Source: an uncultured Acidobacteriota bacterium (lineage in GTDB: Bacteria > Acidobacteriota > Terriglobia > Bryobacterales > Bryobacteraceae). Taken from it: a stretch of DNA of 54,632 nt. The stretch covers positions 1 to 54,632 of the forward strand of contig CADECY010000060.1 of assembly GCA_902825945.1 (NCBI GenBank), written 5' to 3'. The position numbers and the translations under genes were made by a program. The notes under the pieces were generated by a model, which saw only the letters and a list, made by a program, of their open reading frames with translations, was not told where the DNA came from and made no database searches. Of this stretch, positions 1 through 7,444 are shown piece by piece (positions within the stretch are counted from its first letter, which is position 1; every line of letters starts with the position of its first letter).

Positions 1-191
1 ACTGAGCTAAACGCCCGAACTTCCAGTCTAGCCCAGAACGCGGTGGCGAATCCGCTTCGATCGTTTCGCATCGAGCAATCGCGTGAGCAAGTAGGCCATC
101 AACAAGTAGGGCAATGGCGTGGTACGGGGGAATCGGCTATCTTTGGAACAGGTTCCCTGCCTGCGGTCCGTGGCAGGTATCGGCGGAATTC

Positions 192-1427
192 ATGGCCCTT
201 TTACACTTTTGGCGCGATAACCGGGAGGCCGTTCTCGGGCAGACCATTCAGCAGGTTGTTTCCAACGCTGGTGACGGTAATCTTCGCGATCACAGCCCGG
301 CATCAGTCGAACTCAGGATGTTCTTTGGGGAGGTTCCAGCGAAGTACCTATTTTCGTACGCGCGGCAATGCCTCGATACGCCGTTTCCGAAGAGTGGTGC
401 GGTGCTTCAAGATGTTGTGAACGAATTGGGACGCCGCCTCGACTTTGAAGTCGAAAACGGCCTCTACCAAGGCCGGCGGAATGCTATCGGTTTCGATGGA
501 GTCTGGAAAGCTGCGGGACAAACGGAGCTGGTCGTCGAAGTCAAGACCACGGATGCTTACACCTTCGCGCTCGAGACGGCGCACGAGTATCGCGAGTCGC
601 TGATCGGGCAGGGTCATCTCGGTCGAAGCTCTTCGATCTTGATCGTGGTGGGTAGGGACGATACCGGCGCACTCGAGGCCCAAGTTCGCGGCTCGCGCTT
701 CGCATGGGATATCCGCTTGATCAGCGTAGAAAGCCTCATCAAGCTCGTGCAGACACGAGACAAAGCGGACAGCACGGCGACTGTTCAACAAATACATCAG
801 ATCCTGCGCCCCTTCGAGTACACGAGAGTTGATCGGATCATCGACATCTTGCTGGCTACCGCCTCCGATGTCGAGGATCAACAAGACGAGTCTGTCGAGC
901 CCGCGAGCGCCGAGACAGGTCAGGAAGAGACGGCCGCACGGAATCGGGAGAAGACGGGCCGGGCACTGATCGAAGAGATCAAGGACCGGGCCGTTGCAGG
1001 CTTCTCGAAGCTCAAAGGGGTTGAGTTCTTGCGCCGAGGCCGGAGCTATTTCTGGTCTTCCGACAGGCGTCTACGCGTCTGCTGTACTGTGTCGAAGCGC
1101 TACGAAAAAGACTACCAGCCCTACTGGTATGCTTACCACCCGAAGTGGGACGAGTTCCTTCGAGACGGGGAAGGCTACCTGATCTTCGTCTGCGTGGATC
1201 GAGAATTTGCATTCGCGGTTCCGCGGCAGTGGTTCGCCGAGAACGCCAACGATCTGAGCGTCTCCGAGCGTGATGGCAGCCGAGCCTATTGGCACATTCC
1301 GATGACAACGCTCGAGGACGGTACTCTCGCAATCAACCTAACCCGTGCGGGCCGCAAGTATTCATTGGAGCCGCATCGATTCCCCCTCGCGCCCAGTTCC
1401 GCTCGGACCCCCAGCGGTACTCAGTGA
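192..1427 (+). CDS. PD-(D/E)XK nuclease-like protein of unknown role
   Basis: The protein is about 411 aa and I do not recognise its family. Near residues 100-125 it has FDGVW followed by a hydrophobic strand ending in EVKTT. This is the D...ExK layout of PD-(D/E)XK nucleases and is the only functional clue. A charged linker rich in Glu, Ala and Gln follows near residues 235-265. After it comes a second domain with many aromatic residues (YFW, YWYAYH, YLIF) that could bind a ligand or nucleic acid. An in-frame ATG at 114 would add 26 residues that look non-coding, so I prefer the ATG at 192, preceded by GGCGGA. The last roughly 19 residues are Pro/Ser/Arg-rich and are read antisense through the remnant of an HNH gene, so the natural C-terminus may have been lost. 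No methyltransferase lies beside it. A defence or restriction role is inference only. Confidence 0.6.
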   Translation: MALLHFWRDNREAVLGQTIQQVVSNAGDGNLRDHSPASVELRMFFGEVPAKYLFSYARQCLDTPFPKSGAVLQDVVNELGRRLDFEVENGLYQGRRNAIGFDGVWKAAGQTELVVEVKTTDAYTFALETAHEYRESLIGQGHLGRSSSILIVVGRDDTGALEAQVRGSRFAWDIRLISVESLIKLVQTRDKADSTATVQQIHQILRPFEYTRVDRIIDILLATASDVEDQQDESVEPASAETGQEETAARNREKTGRALIEEIKDRAVAGFSKLKGVEFLRRGRSYFWSSDRRLRVCCTVSKRYEKDYQPYWYAYHPKWDEFLRDGEGYLIFVCVDREFAFAVPRQWFAENANDLSVSERDGSRAYWHIPMTTLEDGTLAINLTRAGRKYSLEPHRFPLAPSSARTPSGTQ

Positions 1428-1527
1428 TCCCGCAGTACGCGCAGCGGAAATCGAAATCGATTCGGAGGAACGGCTTGAATCGCCGGTAGTCCTCGAACTC
1501 AGGAGGCTCTTGCTTTCTCTCGATCAA
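1333..1527 (-). pseudogene. HNH endonuclease remnant, N-terminal part only
   Basis: Read from a TTG near 1527, this frame gives a segment ending in FRCAYCGITEYRWG. That matches the CxxC zinc-knuckle start of a common HNH nuclease family, in which an FxxDHFRP block follows. The expected His-containing block is absent, and the frame instead continues into sequence antisense to the end of the nuclease-like gene at 192-1427. An 83-codon helical frame (1499-1750, minus) ends just inside this one and overlaps it by about 29 nt. It might be the partner protein normally found upstream, or an earlier part of the same gene in a shifted frame. I read this as a truncated gene left by a rearrangement with a junction near 1370-1400. 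Confidence 0.5.
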
Positions 1528-1540
1528 TCCGGTTTCCTGC

Positions 1541-2084
1541 GACAGCCTCGGCGAACGTCTCGATCCGGCGCATTGACTCGGCCAGCATCCGGCTGTCTCG
1601 CGCGAGCGGACTGATGGCCTCCCGAAACTCCGGAGGGGCAGGTTCGGCCTCGAGCGCCGAGGTGAGAGCCTGGAATTCCCGTAGATCCTCTTCGGATGCG
1701 CCACCAGTGCGGCGCTGGCGCAGCGGATCCTGGTGTCGATCGACCGCCAACGGCGCTGCTCCCCGGCACTTTCTCCCGAATCGAGGAAGCGGGACGCATG
1801 ATACCGAATAGTCGCGTCGACAAAGCGGTCGAACTCACCATCTCTGGAACGTCCGATTTCGAACCGTGGAGCTGACGGTCTGGAACGCCTCTTCGGTCAA
1901 CCGGTCCAACTCTTGTTGGGCCGGACGCCGGAGCAAGCCGATCTCCTGGAGCAAACGAGTTCGAATCGGCTTTTCGACCACCGGCGTGCGCGGCTCCGTT
2001 CCCAACGTCCGCGGGCAAGGCTTCGAACAGCGGCTGCCACTTCAGATTCGATTGCAGACCCCAGTACAGTCACTCGCGGTTGCC
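1541..2084. other. Stretch with broken frames, no confident gene
   Basis: No continuous frame here looks like a gene. On the minus strand short coding-like pieces switch frame. One reads LLRRPAQQELDRLTEEAF, the next FDRFVDATIRYHASRF, and then comes the helical piece at 1499-1750. Their order and strand match the HNH remnant downstream, so the stretch may be the decayed upstream half of the same module. I cannot name the original protein. Confidence 0.3.
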
Positions 2085-2630
2085 TCACCCCAACCGCCGT
2101 AACAACTCCGCTTCGATCGTCGCGAACCGCTCCAGCAACACCGGATGCGGCTCCGTGAATCCGCCAACCACCGCGCGTGCCCACACCACGTACTCCCGGC
2201 AACGCTCCGGACTCCAGCCAACCGGCGGATGATCCCGCACCGCACGGACATTCGAAATCTTGTCCGCCATCTTCAGCCATTGCGCCCGGCGCGGCTTGTG
2301 CGGCGCGCTGGCCACTTGCAACCGCTTCCGCTCGGCCTTCGGCAGCTGCTTGTCGTCGGTCACGAGCATCACCAGTTCCGCGACATCCTCGCCGAACAGT
2401 TCGGCGATCTCCTCGCGCGTCACCTCGACATCTTCCACGGCGTCGTGCAGCATCGCGGCCACGAGCAGATTCGGATCGGAGTCGCCCACCACTTCCGCCA
2501 GCATCGCCGTCACCTCGATCAGGTGATTGATGTACGGTGTCCCGGCCGGGTCCTTGCGGCGCTGCGCCGCGTGACGCTCCGCGGCGAACTGCGCGGCACG
2601 GGTCAACGTCACGGAAACGCTCGCGATCAC
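2085..2630 (-). CDS. HD domain phosphohydrolase, SpoT/MESH1-like
   Basis: This 181-aa protein is a compact HD hydrolase of the single-domain SpoT-like (MESH1) type. These enzymes remove phosphate from (p)ppGpp or NADPH. Visible motifs are RRKDPAGTPYINH (His near residue 36), LHDAVED (His-Asp near 62-63) and LKMADKISN, which carries the last metal-binding Asp. There is no synthetase, TGS or ACT domain, so only hydrolysis is expected. The start is GTG at 2630, which overlaps the TGA of the upstream 91-aa gene as GTGA. A GGAGGG ribosome site sits 5-6 nt upstream, which rules out the longer open frame that runs to 2885. It is the last gene of the dnaE-accA group and is probably translated with it. 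Substrate choice between ppGpp and another nucleotide cannot be read from sequence. Confidence 0.85.
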   Translation of the reverse strand: MIASVSVTLTRAAQFAAERHAAQRRKDPAGTPYINHLIEVTAMLAEVVGDSDPNLLVAAMLHDAVEDVEVTREEIAELFGEDVAELVMLVTDDKQLPKAERKRLQVASAPHKPRRAQWLKMADKISNVRAVRDHPPVGWSPERCREYVVWARAVVGGFTEPHPVLLERFATIEAELLRRLG

Positions 2631-2902
2631 TTGCCCTCCAGCTTGGTTACTTTCTTCGGCGGAGTGTTCTGGCACTTGATCGAGTCGCTCATGCCGCTCG
2701 CGATCAGCGCGCAAGCATTCATCGTCGCGGTTTCGCGGGCCTTTTCCCCGGTCGCCGCCGAAGAGGTGCGGCAGGCACCGCGGCCCTCGTACTCCATGCA
2801 CACTTCCACGCGATACTGGCTGAGTCCGCGCGTCGAGTTGTACATGATCGCGGCGAACGCGGCCCCGAACAGCACTACAATCCAAACGCCGCGATTCTTC
2901 AA
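2627..2902 (-). CDS. Small membrane-anchored protein, unknown function
   Basis: This 91-aa protein is not recognised. It has one N-terminal hydrophobic segment (about residues 6-20, WIVVLFGAAFAAIM) and then a short soluble domain with four Cys (CMEYEGRGAC, near 35 and 43; NAC near 63; IKC near 77), spaced so that two disulfides could form outside the cytoplasm. It ends in a Lys-rich tail. The start is TTG at 2902, overlapping the accA stop as TTGA. Its own stop overlaps the GTG of the HD hydrolase as GTGA, so the gene is translationally linked to both neighbours. Anchoring and an extracytoplasmic domain are inferred from composition only. Confidence 0.65.
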   Translation of the reverse strand: MKNRGVWIVVLFGAAFAAIMYNSTRGLSQYRVEVCMEYEGRGACRTSSAATGEKARETATMNACALIASGMSDSIKCQNTPPKKVTKLEGK

Positions 2903-3741
2903 GCGGACGCGGCTCCTGCCTCCGCCGTCATGAAGGCGCTGCCCATCGCGCGAAATTTCTCGTATCGCTGATCAGCGAGTTGCTTCGGCGACAGCTTCGC
3001 CAATTCTTCGAAGGCCGCCGAGACCGTATCGGCGAGATTCGCGGCCGCGACATCGGGTTCGGCATGGGCGCCTTCGCCCCCTTCCGGAATCGCCGCATCC
3101 ACCAGTCCCTGGCGGATCAGATCCGGCGCGGTCATCCGCAGCGCCGCCGCGGCTTTCTCCGCGTGCGAAGCGTCACGCCAGATGATCGCCGCGCAACTCT
3201 CGGGTGAAATCACGCTGTAGACCGCGTTCTCCATCATGTAGACGCGATTTCCCACGCCGATGCCGAGCGCACCGCCACTGCCGCCCTCGCCGATTACCAC
3301 CGCGACCAGGGGCACGCCCAAGCGGGCCATCTCGCGGAGGTTGTGGGCGATCGCTTCCGCTTGTCCGCGCTCCTCGGCGTCGATCCCCGGATAAGCGCCC
3401 GGCGTGTCGAGCAGCGTCAGGATCGGGCGGTTGAACTTCGCCGCCAGTTCCATCGCGCGCATCGCCTTGCGATATCCCTCGGGCTTCGGCATTCCGAAAT
3501 TGCGCAGCAGCTTTTGCTTGGTGTCGCGCCCCTTCTGCTGACCGATCACCATCAACGGACGTTCGCGCAGGAATCCGAATCCCGCCACGATCGCCGCGTC
3601 GTCTCCATAGGCGCGGTCGCCATGGATCTCCGAGAACCCCGTGATGATCTTCTGGATGTAGTCCAGCGCGTGCGGGCGCTTGGGATGCCGTGCCAGTTGC
3701 ACGCGGCTCCAAGCGCTGGGTTGTGTGCCTTCGTTTGCCAT
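2899..3741 (-). CDS. accA: Acetyl-CoA carboxylase carboxyltransferase subunit alpha
   Basis: AccA and AccD form the carboxyltransferase that moves CO2 from biotin to acetyl-CoA, giving malonyl-CoA for fatty acid synthesis. At 280 aa it is shorter than E. coli AccA (319 aa), mainly because the N-terminal helical extension is reduced. Family motifs are clear: ARHPKRPHALDYI near the start, GDRAYGDDAAIVAG, GMPKPEGYRKA, DTPGAYPG, the oxyanion-forming GEGGSGGALGIG, and YSVISPESCAAI. The ATG at 3741 directly follows the dnaE stop. The dnaE-accA order is the same as in E. coli. The C-terminal 30 residues are Ala-rich and not conserved. Confidence 0.97.
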   Translation of the reverse strand: MANEGTQPSAWSRVQLARHPKRPHALDYIQKIITGFSEIHGDRAYGDDAAIVAGFGFLRERPLMVIGQQKGRDTKQKLLRNFGMPKPEGYRKAMRAMELAAKFNRPILTLLDTPGAYPGIDAEERGQAEAIAHNLREMARLGVPLVAVVIGEGGSGGALGIGVGNRVYMMENAVYSVISPESCAAIIWRDASHAEKAAAALRMTAPDLIRQGLVDAAIPEGGEGAHAEPDVAAANLADTVSAAFEELAKLSPKQLADQRYEKFRAMGSAFMTAEAGAASA

Positions 3742-6700
3742 CTACTCTGCGAGTACTTCCATCGATTGCGGACCGCAGATCCTCTCCACTTCGGCCACGA
3801 ACTCCTTGTCAGGCCGCACTCGACTGGTAACATCCAGGATAATCGAAAAATCGCGCGGTTTTTCGAGCCGAAGCCGGACCTCGGCCTGTCCCTGCTTCCG
3901 CCCGAACAGTTTCATCAGGTCATCGGCCCGCCCGTCGCCCGCTTTCCCGTTCAGCATCACCTTGATCGAGATGAGCCGCGGAAGCTGAATGCTCGCCACT
4001 TCGAGCGGCACCACTTCCTTCACATTGATCCGCGCCGGGCCGTTCTCTTCCGGCAGCGCCAGCCCCCGGATCAGCACGGGACGGTCTTCCACCAACTCGG
4101 CCGCAACGCTCTCGAAAATGGTCGCGAAGGCCATGCATTCGGCCACGCCCATCCCGTCGTCGAGCTGGAACGCGGCCCACAGCTTGCCCTCTTTGTTCCG
4201 CTTGCGCTGCACGTTGGTGATCACCCCGCAAAGGGCCACTTCGTTGTTGCGCTCGAGCCCCTCGAGCTTGGAGCTGTCGTGCGTCCCGAGGTCCTGCACC
4301 TTCTCACGGAACTCGTCCAGCGGATGTCCGGTCACGTAGAATCCGATCGTCTCCTTCTCTCCGGCGAGCTTCTCCTTGGCGGTCCAATCGGGAACATCGG
4401 GCAACGGAATCGCCGCCGGCTCGGCCGCGAACATTTCCGCGAACAGACCCACCTGGCCGGACTCGCGATCGCGCGAAGCCCGCTGGCCCGATTCCACGCA
4501 CCGGTCGATGATCGCCATCAGTTGCCCGCGCGTTCCGTCGAGCGAGTCCATCGCGCCGCATTTGATGAAGCTCTCGATCATCCGCCTGTTAATCGAGGAG
4601 AGATCCACGCGTTCGCAGAATTCGAGCAGCGTCTTGCTGGGCCCGTGCTCGTTGCGCGCCTTGACGATCGATTCCACCGCGTTCGCGCCGACACTCTTGA
4701 TCGCTCCCAGCCCGAAGCGGATGGCGTCGCCGGCGGGGGTGAAGTTGAAATCCGAGTGGTTGATATCGGGCGGCAGCACCTTGATCCCCATATCGCGGCA
4801 CTCGTTGATGTACTTCACCACCTTCGCCGTGTTGCCCGTTTCCGAGGTGAGCAACGCCGACATGAACTCGACCGGATAGTGGGCCTTCAGGTACGCGGTG
4901 ATGTAGGCGAGATAAGCGTACGCCGCCGAGTGCGACTTGTTGAAGCCGTACTTGGCGAATTCCGCCATCTGCTCGAACACCTTCTCCGCCTTCTTCGGAT
5001 GGATGCTCTTCTCCGCGGCACCCTTCAGGAAGCGGACGCGTTGCGCGTCCATCTCCTCTTGCTTCTTCTTGCCCATCGCGCGGCGGAGAATGTCGGCCTC
5101 GCCGAGCGAGTACCCGGCCACGATGTTCGAGATCTGCATCACCTGCTCTTGGTAAACGATCACGCCGAACGTTTCCTCGAGCACCCGCTTCAGTTCCGGC
5201 AGGTCATAGGATACAGACTTCCGCCCGTGCTTGCGATCGATGTAGTCATCGATCATCTTCATCGGACCGGGCCGGTACAGCGCGTTGAGCGCGATCAGAT
5301 CGGTGAGGCGATCGGGCTCGTAGCGCCGCAGAATGTCCTTCATTCCCGGTGATTCGAACTGGAACACGCCCGATGTGTAGCCCTTCGAGAAGATTTGGTA
5401 GGTCTTGGCGTCGTCGAGCGCGATGTCCTCCACCACCACCTTCTGGCCACGATGCTTCTCGATCAGCGCGACGGCTTCGGTCACGATCGTAAGCGTCGTA
5501 AGGCCGAGGAAGTCCATCTTGAGGAGGTTCAGCTTTTCGAGGCCTACCATGTCGAACTGGGTGACGACTTCATCCCGGTTCGTCTTGTACAGCGGAACCA
5601 GTTCGCGCAACGGTGTGGACGAGATGACGACACCCGCCGCATGGACGCCGGCGTTACGCGCCAAGCCCTCCAGCCGTTGAGCGACTGCCAATACCTCGTT
5701 GACCTTCTCGTCCTTCTTCGCGAGAATGCCCAATTCGGGTTCGAGCTCGAGCGCTTCCTTGAGCTTGATGTTCAGCGGCTGGGTGGGAATCAGCTTGGTG
5801 ATGCGCTCCACGTCGCCGAAGGTCATGTCGAGCGCGCGGCCCACGTCCTTGATCGCCGCGCGCGCGGCGAGCGTGCCGAACGTGATGATCTGCGCCACAT
5901 AATCGCGGCCGTACTTTTCGGTGACGTATTGAATTACCTCGCCGCGGCGGTTCGTGCAGAAGTCGATATCGATATCAGGCATCGAGACGCGCTCGGGATT
6001 GAGGAAGCGCTCGAACAGCAGATCGTACTGGAGTGGATCGACGTCGGTGATGCCCATCGCATATCCGACGAGCGAGCCCGCGGCCGATCCACGCCCCGGA
6101 CCCACCGGGATTCCGATCGACTTCGCATACCGGATGAAGTCCCACACGATCAGGAAGTAGCCCGAGAACTTCATCGTCTGAATCATCCGGATCTCGTCAT
6201 CCAGGCGTTCGACGTACTTCTCGAGCGGATATTTCTGGAGACCGGAGTTCCAAAGCTGCTCGAGCCGCGGCCTCCGGTGTTCGAAGCCCTGCTGCGCCAC
6301 GTAGGCGAAGTAGCTGTCGATTGTCTGGCCCTCGGGTACGTCGAACTTGGGGAACGGATTCTTGACCTTTTCGAGCTTGACCTCGCATCGTTGCGCGATC
6401 TCCCACGTGCGCGTCAGTGCGTGTTCCACCTCGCCGAAGATCTGCATCATCTCTTCGCGCGATTTGATGTAGAACGCGGGCTGCGAGAATCGCATCCGGT
6501 TCGGGTCCGACATCGTCTTTCCGGTCTGGATGCACAACAGGATCTCGTGGCTCCGCGCATCGTCGCGGCGCAGATAGTGCGAGTCGTTCGTCGCAACCAG
6601 CGGAATCCCGGTCTCGCCCGACATGCGATTCAGCGCAGGCAGCACGATGCGATCCTGATCGAGACCGTGATCCTGGATCTCGAGGAAAAAGTTCCCCTTC

Positions 6701-7197
6701 CCGAACACGTCCTGGTATTCGTAGGCCAGCCGCTTGCCCTCTTCGTATCGATTCGCGACCAGCGCTTCGTTGATGTCGCCGCGCAGACACGCCGACATCG
6801 CGATCAAACCCTTGGAATGCTGCGCCAGCAGGTCCTTGTCGATGCGCGGCTTGTAGTAGAACCCGTCCATGTAGGCCGTCGAGACGAGTTTGGTGAGGTT
6901 CCGATAGCCCTCTTGCGACTCGCACAACACGACGAGGTGGTTGTACCGGTTCGACTCGTTCTTGACCGTGTGGCTCTGTTGCGTGACGTAGAGCTCGCAC
7001 CCGATCACCGGATGCACGCCCGTCTCCTTGGCCTTGTTGTAGAATTCGACCGCGCCGAACAGGTTCCCGTGATCGGTCATCGCGACCGCAGGCATGCCCA
7101 TCTCGGAGGTCATCTTCATCAGCTCTCCGATTTCGCAGGCTCCATCGAGCATCGAGTAGTCGGTGTGGCAGTGAAGGTGAACGAACGGCTCTGGCAT
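3742..7197 (-). CDS. dnaE: DNA polymerase III subunit alpha
   Basis: This is the replicative polymerase, 1151 aa, close to the usual DnaE1 length. It has an N-terminal PHP domain (FVHLHCHTDYSMLDG), a family C palm with PDIDIDFC (catalytic Asp near 408 and 410), the GPGRGSAAGSLVGY finger motif, the long helical region with KSHSAAYAYLAY, a helix-hairpin-helix region near RMIESFIKCGAMDSL, and a C-terminal OB fold. The PHP domain keeps its His and Asp ligands. The ATG at 7197 lies 8 nt from a possible minus-strand -10 box (TACAAT, 7206-7211), which would place the transcript start almost at the ATG. The 247-nt gap upstream separates it from the S9 peptidase gene, so this is probably where the dnaE-accA-91aa-HD transcript starts. 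Confidence 0.98.
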   Translation of the reverse strand: MPEPFVHLHCHTDYSMLDGACEIGELMKMTSEMGMPAVAMTDHGNLFGAVEFYNKAKETGVHPVIGCELYVTQQSHTVKNESNRYNHLVVLCESQEGYRNLTKLVSTAYMDGFYYKPRIDKDLLAQHSKGLIAMSACLRGDINEALVANRYEEGKRLAYEYQDVFGKGNFFLEIQDHGLDQDRIVLPALNRMSGETGIPLVATNDSHYLRRDDARSHEILLCIQTGKTMSDPNRMRFSQPAFYIKSREEMMQIFGEVEHALTRTWEIAQRCEVKLEKVKNPFPKFDVPEGQTIDSYFAYVAQQGFEHRRPRLEQLWNSGLQKYPLEKYVERLDDEIRMIQTMKFSGYFLIVWDFIRYAKSIGIPVGPGRGSAAGSLVGYAMGITDVDPLQYDLLFERFLNPERVSMPDIDIDFCTNRRGEVIQYVTEKYGRDYVAQIITFGTLAARAAIKDVGRALDMTFGDVERITKLIPTQPLNIKLKEALELEPELGILAKKDEKVNEVLAVAQRLEGLARNAGVHAAGVVISSTPLRELVPLYKTNRDEVVTQFDMVGLEKLNLLKMDFLGLTTLTIVTEAVALIEKHRGQKVVVEDIALDDAKTYQIFSKGYTSGVFQFESPGMKDILRRYEPDRLTDLIALNALYRPGPMKMIDDYIDRKHGRKSVSYDLPELKRVLEETFGVIVYQEQVMQISNIVAGYSLGEADILRRAMGKKKQEEMDAQRVRFLKGAAEKSIHPKKAEKVFEQMAEFAKYGFNKSHSAAYAYLAYITAYLKAHYPVEFMSALLTSETGNTAKVVKYINECRDMGIKVLPPDINHSDFNFTPAGDAIRFGLGAIKSVGANAVESIVKARNEHGPSKTLLEFCERVDLSSINRRMIESFIKCGAMDSLDGTRGQLMAIIDRCVESGQRASRDRESGQVGLFAEMFAAEPAAIPLPDVPDWTAKEKLAGEKETIGFYVTGHPLDEFREKVQDLGTHDSSKLEGLERNNEVALCGVITNVQRKRNKEGKLWAAFQLDDGMGVAECMAFATIFESVAAELVEDRPVLIRGLALPEENGPARINVKEVVPLEVASIQLPRLISIKVMLNGKAGDGRADDLMKLFGRKQGQAEVRLRLEKPRDFSIILDVTSRVRPDKEFVAEVERICGPQSMEVLAE

Positions 7198-7444
7198 TCG
7201 TCGCTATTGTAGCGCCGGCTGAACGGGCGAGATCCGCGATCCGGGTGCGCCCGGCAGGTGGAGGCGAGGGCGTACGCGCTCATCGCCGCCAAGAGCGCCA
7301 CGGCTCCTTCAACGCCTCAATTCCCTCTCTGCCTGCCCGCTTCCCAGCAGCTTCCTCACCGGCTCGCGGATATCCCGTCTCGATATGCTTCGCGATCGCG
7401 CTCGCGCACTTCTCCCGCGCTTCCCTGCTCTTCGAACGCTTCCC
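7198..7444. other. Gap upstream of dnaE with an open frame trailing the peptidase gene
   Basis: This gap holds the likely dnaE promoter region. After the TAA of the S9 peptidase (7445-7447) the same frame stays open for 54 more codons to a TGA at 7280-7282. It would encode a Lys/Arg/Ala-rich tail (for example KHIETGYPRAGEEA). The family normally ends at the TAA, so I do not call the extension a gene. Confidence 0.4.

Noticed and set aside
3343..5352. Long plus-strand open frame (669 codons)
   Set aside because: It lies opposite accA and dnaE. It is His/Arg-rich with no family pattern, a product of antisense codon bias in high-GC DNA.
5395..7212. Long plus-strand open frame (605 codons)
   Set aside because: It is fully antisense to dnaE, with no motif and no ribosome site.
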